Assembly: GCA_964036195.1 (NCBI GenBank)
Contig: OZ038450.1
Span: 684,701 to 748,700, forward strand
Reading direction: 5' to 3'
Length of the DNA stretch: 64,000 nt
Source of the DNA: Sphaerolaimus hirsutus
Taxonomy: Eukaryota; Nematoda; Chromadorea; Monhysterida; Sphaerolaimidae
Both the position numbers and the translations under genes were made by a program. Shown here one piece after another: positions 9,827-20,442 of this stretch. The notes below the pieces were generated by a model that had not been told where the DNA came from, searched no databases, and saw only the letters and a list, made by a program, of their open reading frames with translations. Each line of letters starts with the position of its first letter. Positions within the stretch are counted from its first letter, which is position 1.

Positions 9827-10190
9827 ACTAATGTATTATTCGGTGGGAAAACGTCTGGTTTGGACCGGTGAAATCCACCCTGAACGAAGCAAAAATAAAT
9901 ATATTACAGGGAAAAGGTCACTAGCAGCACAGAAATCGCAGGGAGAGCAGGCAGGGTCCGTTCCGCAAATGGAGAAGAAAACAATGTGAAGTAAAAAAAT
10001 ATTTTAAGTAAAAAGTTTAAAGAAAAGAGTATTTATACGTGAAAAGTTAAATAACTTTTAAAATTAACGTTTGTTTTCATGTTTTACGTCTAATTTCAGA
10101 TTGCTGTTTTACTTTTCCAGTTGCGGAACTGCCACCAGAGCAACACAACTCTTTCTCTCTTAAGTTTAAAAGTCGAGATGGCCATACCAG
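9795..10190 (+). CDS. Gene C, upstream exon, interrupted by a MITE
   Basis: The plus ORF runs from ATG 9795 (or ATG 9831) through MYYSVGKRLVWTGEIHPERS.. to ..AAQKSQGEQ at 9950. A MITE (9951-10137) follows. Coding then resumes at GAGCAA (10138) in the same frame: EQHNSFSLKFKSRDGHT, ending at a strong donor (ACCAG|gtacgg, 10191). The GAGCAG/GAGCAA codon pairs flanking the MITE look like a decayed 8-bp target duplication, so the exon was continuous before insertion. The outgoing phase 2 fits the next exon at 13738. An alternative start is the acceptor-like 'tattacag' at 9908. Basic, hydrophilic product; family unknown. Confidence 0.5.
9951..10137. mobile_element. MITE inside gene C exon, GTTCCGCAA ends
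   Basis: The left end ggtccgttccgcaaatggag is the inverse of the right end ttttccagttgcggaactgc. It is flanked by GAGCAGGC and GAGCAACA, six or so bases of an apparent 8-bp duplication. The short interior is AT-rich. It belongs with the larger element at 7564-8274 by terminal sequence. Confidence 0.75.
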
Positions 10191-10307
10191 GTACGGGCTA
10201 CAAGGGGCTATATAACAAAGGGTGAATCTTGAAAAGAAAAATCACGAGCATCGGACCATCGGAAAACCTTTCAAACGCTGCGCGTTGCGGCCGCGCGGCA
10301 CGCTCAA

Positions 10308-11273
10308 GCAGAGTTGCGAAAACGCATTTACGTTTACACGGGATTGGTATTCCAGGCATTGCTACTCACAATTACGTCTACATTTTCATAAAATACCACA
10401 TGACTTGTTACGCTTTCCTGTTAAAACTACCTGGGTACTGAAAAACGTAAAAACATTGTATGAAGGTAGGGATGGCCTAAAAATGTTTTTAACGACCGTT
10501 TAAAAACAACAACATTTTTTTGTAAAAAAAACATGTTTAAAAAACTGTTTTTTTAAAGTTCCCAAATATGGTTATGGGTCAACATATACAGGTATATCAG
10601 ACAATTGCCAGTAGTTTGTGATGTGAAATAAAGCCATAGGCTGTGGAGCCACGGGATAGCATGTCTAAATGGAAATATAAAATGGAAAACAAAGGAGTTA
10701 TACGATTTGAAAAATCGATAATGGCACAAAATCTATAACAGCAAATACCTGACCATTTACGCCTTTCCTTTTTGTGTTTCAAAAGCACTTTACGCTTAGT
10801 ATAAATACCGTATTACCTCGAATCAACCCCCCCCCCCCCTCGAAATACCCCACCTAAAATTTGTCTGAGAAAATAATAAACCCCCTCCTCGCATACCCCC
10901 CTCTAAAATTGAATGTAAAGAGAACGTACATGGCAAATACCACAGTTTGTGATCTGTACCATGCAGAACACACGTTAAAACCGATGATGGAGTGACGTTA
11001 GGGAAGGGTTTATGTGTATATACCGTCATATTATGACTATAAACACATGTACATATATGTAATTGTTTGATTTTTATAAGTCTGAGTATGGAGAATTTTC
11101 AAAAAATTCTGGCGAAATAATAGACCCCCCTAGAATTATCTCCCCTCTAATTTTGGCTGGCGAAATAATAAACCCCATGGGGGTATTTCGAGGTAATACG
11201 GTACTCAAAATTTGAAAACGTATTTATGTTTGCATTTACATTTTCCAAAAATACCAGTATCTTAACAACTGTG
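10308..11273. mobile_element. Diverged CAGTGTTG-family hAT element with nested insertions
   Basis: The left end CAGAGTTGCGAAAACGCATT, the right end ..TTAACAACTGTG and interior 'gtaaacg..aaatacc' sequence match the element at 51033-51884. Nested inside are a TAGGGATGGCC hAT left half (from 10468) and a TA-flanked CCGTATT element (10808-11201). Target duplications are no longer clear. Confidence 0.6.
10808..11201. mobile_element. CCGTATTACCTCGAA element, TA-flanked
   Basis: The ends CCGTATTACCTCGAATCAAC and its inverse 'tttcgaggtaatacgg' are each bordered by TA (10806-10807, 11202-11203). The arms consist of 'aataaaccccc' and 'aataccccc' steps. One of at least eight copies in the window. Confidence 0.85.
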
Positions 11274-11274
11274 C

Positions 11275-11498
11275 AACGAGGCGCGGCAAACTGAAAGCAC
11301 CTCTGGGAATTTCGAAGCCCACACCATGAATCTCTTCTGTACCTCAGAGCTCAGAGGACGCATGCGCGTGTAGCCACGAAATGCGTCGACGCTTTCTATT
11401 TCACCATTCCATTCGCGAAATGGGTTGCAGTTGAAAGTTGGGTGGTTGAGATGAGTATTGGAAATTTGTTTGAAAAGCATTACAATAACAAATGACAC
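11275..11498 (-). other. Possible old coding exon, minus strand
   Basis: The open frame is protein-like (NPFREWNGEIESVDAFRGY.., ..VQKRFMVWASKFPEVLS). The donor-like site is CCAGAG|gtgctt. On the other side of the element at 10308-11273 the minus strand continues in an open frame (LERAARPQRAAFERFSDG), so an older exon may have been split. Codon third positions are mixed and no acceptor is convincing. Confidence 0.25.
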
Positions 11499-11704
11499 AT
11501 TTTTAACACCATTTTAAGCTACTTGATTTCACGTCATTAATGATATCATTAAACAATCGAATGCCATCCTTAGCAGGGATACAAAATATGTTTTACAAGC
11601 CAAATATATTTACACTATTGTTAACTGAATGTTGAATGAAAATAATTTTATATAGACCAAAAATTTGGGTAAACAACAATAAAAGATGTACTTAAATGTA
11701 TTTA

Positions 11705-11949
11705 AGCCTCGCTAGCGAGACCGCGTAGAACAAACCCTCCGACAAAGCTACGACAACATGAAAAAAGTGTGATCTAGTGTGCGTGATTAGGGAAATCATG
11801 GAATTTGATGTATGCCCCAGGCAGTGAAGCTGGCACAATCACAATCAATTGAGGTATCACACGTGTAATATATTTCACGTTGATTGCACAAGAACAGTTA
11901 TAAAAATTTCGTTTTTTGTCGTCACAGCAAATCCGTGTAAACGCCGCCT
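11705..11949. mobile_element. Solo copy of the GCGTTTACACGGATT family
   Basis: Roughly 245 bp, co-linear with the arms of 238-1250: 'gctagcgagaccgcgtag', 'gtgatctagtg', 'gaggtatcaca', and the end 'tccgtgtaaacgccgccta'. It shows the size of the element without the nested hAT. Confidence 0.75.
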
Positions 11950-12208
11950 AATGCTTATTGTAGACATGTAATGGCTAGGAGCTAAGGAATAGCTAAGGAA
12001 AGCTAGCGGAATAGGATAGATTCATGAGTGCTCACTTCTGCCAAAAAAACATTTCTTATATTTCTTCTCTCTACATAAATCTTCTGTTGAATGCTCATGA
12101 TTTCAAAAAAGTAAAGTAGAAATTTGATGTGAATTAGTGTTATAACAAGTTTAGAAGATAGGGTCAATAGATTGAGTGATACTTCATATATTTCAGAAGG
12201 GTGTGGAT

Positions 12209-12460
12209 TAGCGCTGGCGCCTGGCGCTAGCACCAAAGGAAAAATCACCGTGTCGCTTTTGACGCTTGGCGCTATTTTTGCGTGGCGCCAGGAACAAAAT
12301 GCCTGACGCTGGCGCTTGACGCTAGCGCCAAAGCAAAAAGCGCCATCGCGCTTCTGTCGCTTGGCGCCATTTTGCTGTGGCGCCATTGGTGCTTGGCGCT
12401 GGGGTTCGGAAATGCGCCATGACGCTTGGCGCCAAAGTCCTGGCGCTTTTTCCATCACTA
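12209..12460. mobile_element. hAT-like element, TAGTGATGGAAAA ends, GGCGCC interior
   Basis: An exact 8-bp duplication GTGTGGAT flanks it (12201-12208 and 12461-12468). The right end 'tttttccatcacta' is well kept; the left is eroded to TAGCGC. The interior is a dense array of 'tggcgctagcgcc' and 'gacgcttggcgc' palindromes. Non-coding. Confidence 0.9.
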
Positions 12461-12641
12461 GTGTGGATGCTCATTGGCTAGATTTTCTATCTAGCAGTGA
12501 AAAATTAACACAGAAAATGCAACAAAGCCAGTGAAAACAACACACAATGTTAATTAGTAGGTGAAATCGCATGCTTGCATGCGAAAAGTTGTTTCCTAGT
12601 TGATCAGGACCAAAAATTTTGGTTTTTGATTTTATCTAGTC

Positions 12642-13648
12642 TAGGGTTGGAAAAAACGTTTTTTTAAAACTTTTTTTTTACAAGCTCCCAGATATAGCCC
12701 TGGGTCAATATATATAGGTATATCAGACAAGTGACAACACTCTGTGATGCTATATTTACATGCCATATAATGGCTGTGGAGCCAGGGGATAGCATTGTAA
12801 GTGGTGATTTGTGTCAAAAATGTCCATTTTTTGTCGGCATGTTCGTATATTGCCTTATAGTCGAATGTTCATGACTTCAAGTGAAGTTTGGCACGGAATA
12901 GTGATCAAACCAGGTTATAAAAGGAGGTTGTTACTTTGGGAGTGATGTTACACACTGTGGACACACGGTACATTATCTGAATATTATATACTACAGCAAC
13001 ATATGACGGCTTATTTACCAATGGTAGCACATAGAAATGGATGCTTTGATACTAAAAATGCCACAACACCAATGAAAACAACCACCAATGTCAATTTGTG
13101 TGTGAAATTTTAGCTTTTAAATAAAAAACGTTGTTTTTTAAAGCTCCCAGATATGACCTTGTGTCAACATATATAGGTATATCAGACAGTGGCAATACTC
13201 TGTGATGTTATATATGACCATATATTGGCTGTGGAGCCATGGGATAGCATCATAAGTGGTGATTTGTGTCAAAAATATCCATTTTTCATCAACATATTGT
13301 TCGACATTATAAAAGGAGCTTGTTACTTTGGGAGTGAAGTTACACACTGTGGAGGTACATGGAAGCATATTACCTCAATATTATAAAGTACAGCAGCATA
13401 TGATGGCTTATTAACCCATGGTAGCACATAGAAATGGATACTTTGATACTAAAAATGCCACAAAACCAATGAAAACAACCACCAATGTCAATTTGTGTGT
13501 GAAATTGCGCGCTTGCGCGCAAAAATTTTGCAAAATACCTAATGCTTAGTACTAAAAATTTCGGTTGATGTTTTTTATATAAAAAAAAACATTTCGGACG
13601 TCATGTTTTTAAAAAAAAAAACGTTTAAAAAAACCTCGGCCAACCCTA
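12642..13648. mobile_element. TAGGGTTGG hAT element with internal tandem duplication
   Basis: The ends TAGGGTTGGAAAAAACG and its inverse 'ccaaccctag' bound it. The interior module ('agctcccagatatgacc' .. 'gataccatcccatgactcc' equivalents .. 'gcgcgcttgcgcgcaaaa') occurs twice in direct orientation: about 12680-13115 and 13125-13530. The single-module relative is at 34882-35538. A decayed right half of a similar element precedes it (12480-12640). Confidence 0.75.
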
Positions 13649-13737
13649 GCTAGGAAACATTTGCCACTTTGCAATAACATGCTTTTTATGTGATTTCTTT
13701 GGTTAATTGTGTGTGCTGTTTGCTCACTTGCTTTTAG

Positions 13738-14469
13738 AGCAGTCAAACCCGGGTCGTGGGGTTTGAGAGTGTTATTTTCGGTGTTACTGGCAATGTTGTC
13801 TGAAGAAAAATGTTGCTGGCTCCAGGAACAGGACTGTTTCAACGTTTTGAAAAACCCGTTGAAAAACAATCAACAAGCCAACGCTACAGACAGCACTCCC
13901 ATGATCAAATGGTCAAATGTCAGCGGTAGTGAATCGGGCAGCTCACACTTATCACCGGCCGCCCACGCGAACGGTACATTCAGCGCGAGACTATTCAAGA
14001 AATGCGAGTGCCAAGTTGCCTTTCCGTTCAAACGTATCAAAGTTTCAAACGTACCGTATTTCCTAGAGTGATTTCCCCAGGGGTGTATTTTGCCAGTGCA
14101 AATTTTGAGGGGGTAATTTGAGGGGAGTTTATTTTTTCGCCGGAATGTTTTTGAACTCCCAGTAGTTATTTGTTGTTTGTAAGAGGGGTGTATTCGTTTG
14201 AAAATACGAGGGGGTGTATTCATTTCGAAGTGGTGTTTTTCAGTCAGCCAGGGTCAGGGGGTATTTCGAGGGGGGTATCTCGAGGAAATACGGTAGCTAT
14301 TAATAACGTTGCACAAGAGCGGCCGGAATTGAACAATTTCATGCGGCTCTTTACTTGGGTGGCCAATGGCAAATGGAATCAACTGGTAAATAAATACGTG
14401 CTGATGTATCCACGGATTACAGAATTGTTTTCAAAGATAGACCTTCAGTTCGAAGGCAAAATACACACA
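13738..14469 (+). CDS. Gene C, downstream exon, interrupted by a TA element
   Basis: The acceptor is TTGCTTTTAG|A (13736-13737) and the donor ACACA|gtgagt is close to consensus. The frame runs AVKPGSWGLRVLFSVLLAML.. to ..FPFKRIKVSN at 14050, is broken by the element 14054-14293, and resumes at GTAGCTATT: VAINNVAQERPELNNFMR.. to ..LQFEGKIHT. Removing the element and one TA restores 163 codons in frame. The incoming single base completes the phase-2 end of the exon at 10190. The first part has a short hydrophobic run, then Ser/Asn-rich sequence, then a compact-looking segment with several Trp, Phe and Tyr residues. No family recognised. Codons are not GC-biased, unlike gene B. Confidence 0.6.
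14054..14293. mobile_element. CCGTATTTCC element inside a gene C exon
   Basis: The ends are CCGTATTTCCTAGAG and its inverse 'gaggaaatacgg', flanked by TA (14052-14053, 14294-14295). The interior is G-run and T-run steps such as 'gaggggggtatctcgagg'. The disrupted codon frame gives independent evidence of a 2-bp TA duplication for this family. Confidence 0.85.
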
Positions 14470-14512
14470 GTGAGTGATTAACAGTGAAAATATGTACATG
14501 CGTATAACATAG

Positions 14513-14851
14513 ACAGGGTGCGGCAATTTAGACCAACGCTTTAGATTTTGAATAACTTGACACTAACATTAACAACTAAATGGGAAAGCTTTCCGCAAAA
14601 TATGGCTGCGATCGCTTTACTGGTTCAAGAGTTATTCAAGCAAACACCAATAATCTTCGCTTTAGACAACCTTGCGCGTCTGCCAATTAAACGTTTGCGT
14701 GAATAACTTGTGACAAAGTGAACCTATCGCAGCCGTATTTTGTGGAAACTTTTCCTATTTAGTTGTTAATGTTCACTTAAAATTTGAGTTTCGACCGGCG
14801 ACCCAGTGTCAAGTTATTCAAAATCTAAAGCGTTGATCTAAATTGCCGGCG
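14513..14851. mobile_element. Palindromic MITE, GCGGCAATTTAGA ends
   Basis: The arms 'caacgctttagattttgaat' and 'ttcaaaatctaaagcgttga' are inverse, with a second internal stem around 'gaataacttgacact'. About 339 bp. It follows gene C's last seen exon by 43 bp. The ends CAGGG..CCGGCG hint at a hAT origin, but no duplication is clear. Confidence 0.75.
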
Positions 14852-15130
14852 AATGGGGCGCCTAAAATTTGATCCCTGTGGTAAAGGAGTGGCGCATTGG
14901 CGCCAGCGCCATTCGTAGGCGCCACCAAATGGCGCCATTGGCGTCTAATGCCGCTGTACATGTATTTATTGTATTTGTATACATATACAGCGACGTGAAC
15001 GCATTTTGTGGGTATTTTCGCCCAGAACATGCATAAATACGAATTAGTGGTAATGAGCGGCCGGGAATGCGCGCTTGCAGGCAAAATTTTTGCAACCTGG
15101 GGGGTTATTCGAGCAAACAATTTGTTTTAG
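14852..15130. repeat. Remnant of the CAGGGACGTA / GGCGCC hAT family
   Basis: It has the family's 'ggcgccagcgccattcg' block, 'tgtatttgtatacatataca' and 'gcgcgcttgc' motifs, but lacks clean ends. Confidence 0.5.
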
Positions 15131-15282
15131 TAGTGGCCACAGCCTCAAGCCCCAACATACTGAAACGGCATCAAAATTAGGCAAAGGATAAGAAACTGGG
15201 AAGCAAAGTGTAGTGAACCCCCAGCAGACTGTTTTTCTATGCTGAAAAGTCCCAACTATGCAATTTCACAGGGCCAGGCCTC

Positions 15283-15721
15283 CTACGCACAAATGCCCGG
15301 TACGCACAAACGCCCGGCACGCACAAAATTGTGCCCGCCACGCACATCTGCCCGGTACTTACATGACTGATGATCTTTGCGTACCGGACAGATGGTCACT
15401 AATGTTATTGCACAGCTTTTTTCACTTAACTTATATCTGAAAATCACTTGAAAAAGTGTCAAGTGAAAAAAACGGTCAAAAATAGCCATTATCCATCGTT
15501 TTTTTTCACTTGACACTTTTTCAAGTGATGTTCAAATATGTGTGAAGTGACAAAAAGTTAACTAATGTCATTGCACAACTTTTTTTCACTTTACTCACAA
15601 GTGTGAAGTGAAAAACACGGTCAAAACTTAATATAATGTCATTTCGTACCGGGCAGATGTGCGTGGCGGGCACAATTTTGTGCGTACCGGGCGTTTGTGC
15701 GTACCAGGCATTCGTGCGTAC
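15283..15721. mobile_element. TIR element with TACGCACAAAYGCCCGG repeats
   Basis: The arms are repeated 'acgcacaaatgcccggta' units on the left and their inverse on the right, about 90 bp each. The centre is a hairpin-rich segment with 'cacttgaaaaagtgtcaagtg' type palindromes. No coding sequence. Boundaries are approximate. Confidence 0.7.
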
Positions 15722-17436
15722 AAGTGCACCGCCATTTCACATACACATTAACATTGGTGATTATTTACATTGGTTTTGAGACATTTTTAGCGTAAAAGCT
15801 TCCATTTGTTCATGCTTTTGTGTGATAATAAGCCGTGATAGTTTACTGTAGTATAAATATAACATCCAGCAAATGCGCTCAAACACTTACTCTATAATGT
15901 GAAACATCACTGTCAATGTTCATAATTTATAAGCTTATTTAAGCACTATTCCATGCCAAACTTCACTTTAAGTTATGAACATTTGACAAAAGGTGATAAA
16001 TATATGTAATGAATTGAAATAAAAATTGATATTTTTGACAGAAATCACTACATCAATGCTATCCCATGACTCCGGTCATCATATGACCACAATAAACCTA
16101 ACCAGGGATTCGCCAGGATTTTTGTGTGAGGGTGGATTGTAAAGCCCGGTGAATAAGTGGGCGGCGCCTTGACCTGACATAAAACCTGACCCCTGAGGTA
16201 AAGGAATGGCGAATTCGTAGGCACAATGCCATGGCATCATTGGCACCAAATACTGCTGTACATGTATTCATTTTACATACATATACATCAACGGGGACAC
16301 ATTTTGAGTGCTTTTTTGGTTCTAAACCACATGTACAGAATACAGATGGAATTTAGTGTGCAGCCGAAATGTGGGATTGCAAGCACAAATAAGGTGTGCC
16401 ACTAACAATACAACAGGAACAAAACCAATGAAAACAAGCCTGATGCGAATTTGCGTATGAAATTTCGCTCTTGTATTTATGCAGAATATAGCAAAATACC
16501 TAGCTAGTGAGTAAGTACTGAAAGCTTCAACTGCGTTTTTAAAGGAACTTTTTCGGTGTTTGCGTTGTTTACAAAAAGAAACGGTGAAGTAAATCTTCAG
16601 GCCATCCCGCATTAATCCTCCTTCAAAATGAATATCGGGCCAACTAAGCCTCCAAAATTGAGCTGCCCGACTATCGGGTCAATTAAATTCAACGCAGCGC
16701 GAAATCGCAACCATGCACAGCTGTAGGCGGCCAGAGGCGCTCCATGGAAACGGGCGCCAGCGATAGCCGATGCACTGATAACGCAAATCTGGCACATCAC
16801 TCACCAGCGCGCTATCTCTTATTTAGCTGCCGAGCGAACACATCGAACCCCGTTGGGTCTTTGTTGTACCCAACTGACAAATTAGCACAAGCGTTGTAAG
16901 TATTGTCTCTCGCGCAAGGACGTGGTGAGGGGGGCGGCGGGGGGTAGTGGCGTAGCCATGATTCTTGAGCGGGGAAGGGTGGGGGGCGGTCTGTATACGG
17001 AGCCGGGTCGCCCTTAAAGTTGGCCCCTATGATAGCGGAATAGAGTTATGGCGTTGGATCCAATGCCTACTACACACCGTATATCCTCGAATAAGACCCC
17101 CCACGAATAACTCCCCCCTCAAAAACTCTAACGAAAAAATAACTCCTCCCTCGAATAACTCCCCTGTATATTGAAGAGAAAGGGTGATACATGCGGAAAC
17201 GTATTTATCTTTGCGCGCAAAATCTTTGCACTGCTGAAACAATTTCTTTACGGAGGTGCCATTTCTGGCAAATTTTTTGTTCGAACCAGGCGACGCCCCC
17301 CCCAGAATTTACGGTATTGTACCAGATTCGCCTTTTGTCTTGTATCTCACTATCGCCATTTGTCAAATGTTCATGACTTCAAGTGAAGTTGGGCATGGGA
17401 TCGTGTTCAAATTAGGTTACAATTGAAGGCTAGTAC
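15722..17436. other. Repeat remnants, no supported gene
   Basis: Decayed TAGGGATGGC hAT sequence (about 15730-16610, ending 'ggccatcccgc') surrounds a GGCGCC fragment near 16200. A minus ORF at 16612-16800 is protein-like (SAIAGARFHGAPLAAYS) but has no splice support. A partial CCGTATT-type element with CGAATAAC steps lies at about 17090-17320. Confidence 0.4.
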
Positions 17437-17444
17437 ATTGGCAG

Positions 17445-17898
17445 CAAGGACGTATCCAGGGGGGGGGGGGGCGGGGGGGGGGCTGCAGCCCCCCCCCCTT
17501 CCCGGGGTGAGACCCAAAAAGTCCCGGAAAATGCATATTTTCCTATATATTTTCCGATGTTTCTTAAAAATTTCGGGCGCAAGCGCGCAATTTCTTCCCC
17601 ATGCATTGTATTTTCAACGGATCGGCCCCTGCGAACCACAATCCTCGGAAATAAACACATTTTTGCAAATTTCACTGCATATGTATGCATGTTTACATAC
17701 ATATAAAGCAGCTCCTGGTGCTGGCGCCAACGCCAATAGCGCCATGGCGTGGCGGCTTTGTATGGCGCTAGCGCCAAAACGCCTTTCCTTCCCTATATAG
17801 GGAAAAAAATTTAGTGGGGGGGGCTGAGCCCCCCCCCCGTTCGCCGGCCCCCGTAAACAAGCAGCCCCCCCCGCTCAAAAATCCTGGATACGTCCCTG
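17445..17898. mobile_element. hAT-like element, CARGGACGTATCCAGG ends (copy 1)
   Basis: An exact 8-bp duplication ATTGGCAG (17437-17444 and 17899-17906). The left end CAAGGACGTATCCAGG is the inverse of CCTGGATACGTCCCTG. Interior order: poly-G/poly-C stem, 'aagcgcgcaattt', 'tacatacatata', GGCGCC block, second poly-G/poly-C stem, 'ccgctcaaaaat'. ORFs here are repeat-derived. Confidence 0.97.
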
Positions 17899-18059
17899 AT
17901 TGGCAGTGATTTTTAACACTGTACAAGTATATGGGAGCACATTGACTGGATACTTTATACCACAGTAACATACCACGGTTTATTATGATACATACAATAA
18001 CATGAACAAATGGAAGCTTTCACACTAAAAATGCCTCAAAACTGATGAAAACAACCACC

Positions 18060-18970
18060 ACTGGTAAGAGGCCAAGACACTTCTCGTACTGGCCATTTTA
18101 TATACTGTAAAAAACGCCACTTTTCATGCCAAAACGCGACACTTTTCATGCTATAGCGCGACAGTTTATATACCAGCATTTTTTGCTTCCTGCTGCTGAA
18201 GTGCGACACTTCTGATGCTGCACTAGTGCGACACTTCTCATGCTGCACTGGTGTGACAGTTCACATCGCGTCAATTTTTTGCAGAGCACCAAGGATTAGC
18301 TAGCAGGTGTGGCGCTTTTCGTTAAGGGTGATTTACAGCATAATAACAAATAGGAGCTGAAGCGACAAATTCAGTGTGGACAAATTAGAAATACTCGAGA
18401 GGACTTAGAGATCTCCATACCCAAATTGACATGTTAAAAGCACTGACCTATATTTACATTGTATCCAAAAATTATCCAAAAAGCTCCAGTTGTTCTCAAA
18501 ATATAAATTTAATTTAGATTTGTATCTTAAGAACCAGTGGAACTTTTTGGATAATTTTTGAACACAATGTATATATCAGTTAGTGTCAGTTAGTGCTTTC
18601 AACAGTCAATTTAAGGATGGATATCTCTAAGCGTTCTTGAGTATTTGTAATTTGTCGACACTGAATTTGTCGCTTCAGCACGTATTTAACGTTATGCTGT
18701 AAATCACCCTTTATATTTGCAGAGTTGTTAAAAGTTCGATTATACAAAACAAAGTTCACCGCACCGCATCACTATCATCACCATAACGCAACACCAATTA
18801 CCTGGCGTGAGAGAACTTTACTTCGGTACTTAAAGTGTCGCATTTACCTGGCATGAGAGAACATTGCTTCAGTATATAAACTGTCGCCCTTATGTCACGA
18901 AAACTGGCGCGTTTACATGGCATGAAAACTGGCGCGTTTACCTGGCATGAAAACTGGCCAGCTTGAAAGG
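18060..18970. mobile_element. Nested TIR elements inside a decayed hAT
   Basis: The outer arms carry repeated 'cgccacttttcatgcc' / 'ggcatgaaaactggcg' motifs in inverse orientation and interrupt the sequence 'aaccaccactggtaa..ccaatggtaat' of a TAGGG hAT. A second element is nested in its centre (18331-18713). Confidence 0.6.
18331..18713. mobile_element. TA-type MITE, AAGGGTGATTTACAGCATAA ends
   Basis: The left end 'aagggtgatttacagcataa' and the right end 'gttatgctgtaaatcaccct' are inverse. The arms continue with 'gacaaattcagtgt' / 'acactgaatttgtcg' pairing over about 180 bp each. TTA/TA lies at both borders. Non-coding. Confidence 0.8.
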
Positions 18971-19589
18971 TAACGCGGACTCCAATGGTAATGGGTATGC
19001 GAAATTGCGCACTTGCACGCAAAAAAGTGCAACATACCCAGTGCATAAATACAAAAAATTTTGACTGATGTTTTTTTTAAAACGGTTTCGATACACATGT
19101 TTTAAAAAAACATTTATTTTAAATAAAACGGTAAAAAAAATTTGCTTCAACATGTACATTAATATAAATAACACTATACTGTTCAAAAACACGATAAAAG
19201 AAACCTACTTAAACCCACTTAAGCATGCATACAAAATTATACACCCAACTTTTCATGCCCAAATGGCGACACACACACTGGATGTCAACTGTTTCAGTGT
19301 CAACTCGATTTTAGTTCAAGTGAGGTACCAAGACAATTTTCAAGTGCATGTGCCGTAAAGTTGAAGATAAATTTATATTGCCATGTGCATTTGAAGGGTG
19401 TGCTTCTAAATGTACTGACTTTTTGCTGAACCATGTATTTACCGGGACCATGTAAAAATAAGTAGTGATATGTTAGTGTGGTAAAAAATATCCAGCCATT
19501 GTGTTTCAACGCAGTATTTCCACTGTGTAACACAGTAACACACCACTATCAATGTATTAGCATTCTCTAACGATATTTTTCATCTCTTG

Positions 19590-20256
19590 CCGCGACCACT
19601 AAAAACTTCCGGGACAGGGACCGGGACAGGGTGGTCGGGACCGGGACTGGCTTTTTCAAATGTTGGGACTGGGACCGGGGCCGGGACTGGGGTGTCGGGA
19701 CCGGGACCGCCCCAGTCCCGAGTTTTCGCCAAACCATGTACTGGGACCGCGGCAAGGACGTATCCCGGGGGGGGCGGGAGGGGGGCTGCAGCTCCCCCCC
19801 CCTTCCCGGGCGAGAACGGAAAAATACCGGGAAAATGCAATTTTCGGTACCAAGTCTCAAAGTGCCGCGTAAAATATTTTGCGCGCAAGTGCGCATTTGT
19901 CGCGCACACAGAATTATCAGCAGATCGGTCCCCATACACTCAAATCCATGAACTTTCACTCAATCGTGTGCCCGTCGCTCTATATGTAGTGTATTTCCAT
20001 ACATATACAGTGCTTTCTGGCGCTAGCGCCAGCGCCAATGTCGCCATGGCGTGACGACTACGGATGGCGCCAGCGCCATGGCGTGGCGCCTACGAATGGC
20101 GCCAGCGACATGGCGCCATTACCTCCCTTTGTATGCAAAATTTTAGGGGGGGGGGCTGAGCCCCCCCCCGTTCGCGGGGCTCCATAAACAAACAGCTTCC
20201 CCCGCTCAAAAATCATGTCTACGTCCCTGGACCGCGGTCCCATTTGAACCCTATTC
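19590..20256. mobile_element. TTTGAACCCTA-ended element with GGGACC interior, split by a hAT
   Basis: Arms of 'gggaccgggac' repeats and a right end 'cccatttgaaccctatt' identify the GGGTTCAAACGG-end family with yet another interior motif. The hAT at 19753-20229 interrupts it. The left end is eroded. Confidence 0.6.
19753..20229. mobile_element. hAT-like element, CARGGACGTATCC ends (copy 2)
   Basis: An exact 8-bp duplication GACCGCGG (19745-19752 and 20230-20237). Same modular order as copy 1, including 'gcgcgcaagtgcgca' and a GGCGCC block. It inserted into the GGGACC element. Confidence 0.96.
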
Positions 20257-20442
20257 ACAACCCATCAACTAGGGATTTATGGGTTGCGAAAACATGATCA
20301 AATGCACAATGGCAATATTGATTTCTTGTCGAGATTGCCGCAAGTGCACTTGAAAATTGTTCTGCGACGCAGATTGAACTAAAATCGAGTTGACAGATAA
20401 ACCAGTGGACATCCAGTGCATGTGGCGCTTATGCAACAATAC

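Noticed and set aside
16612..16800. Protein-like minus ORF (SAIAGARFHGAPLAAYS)
   Set aside because: No usable splice sites or codon bias. A good donor-like GTGAGT nearby (about 16803 on the minus strand) is preceded by stops in all useful frames.
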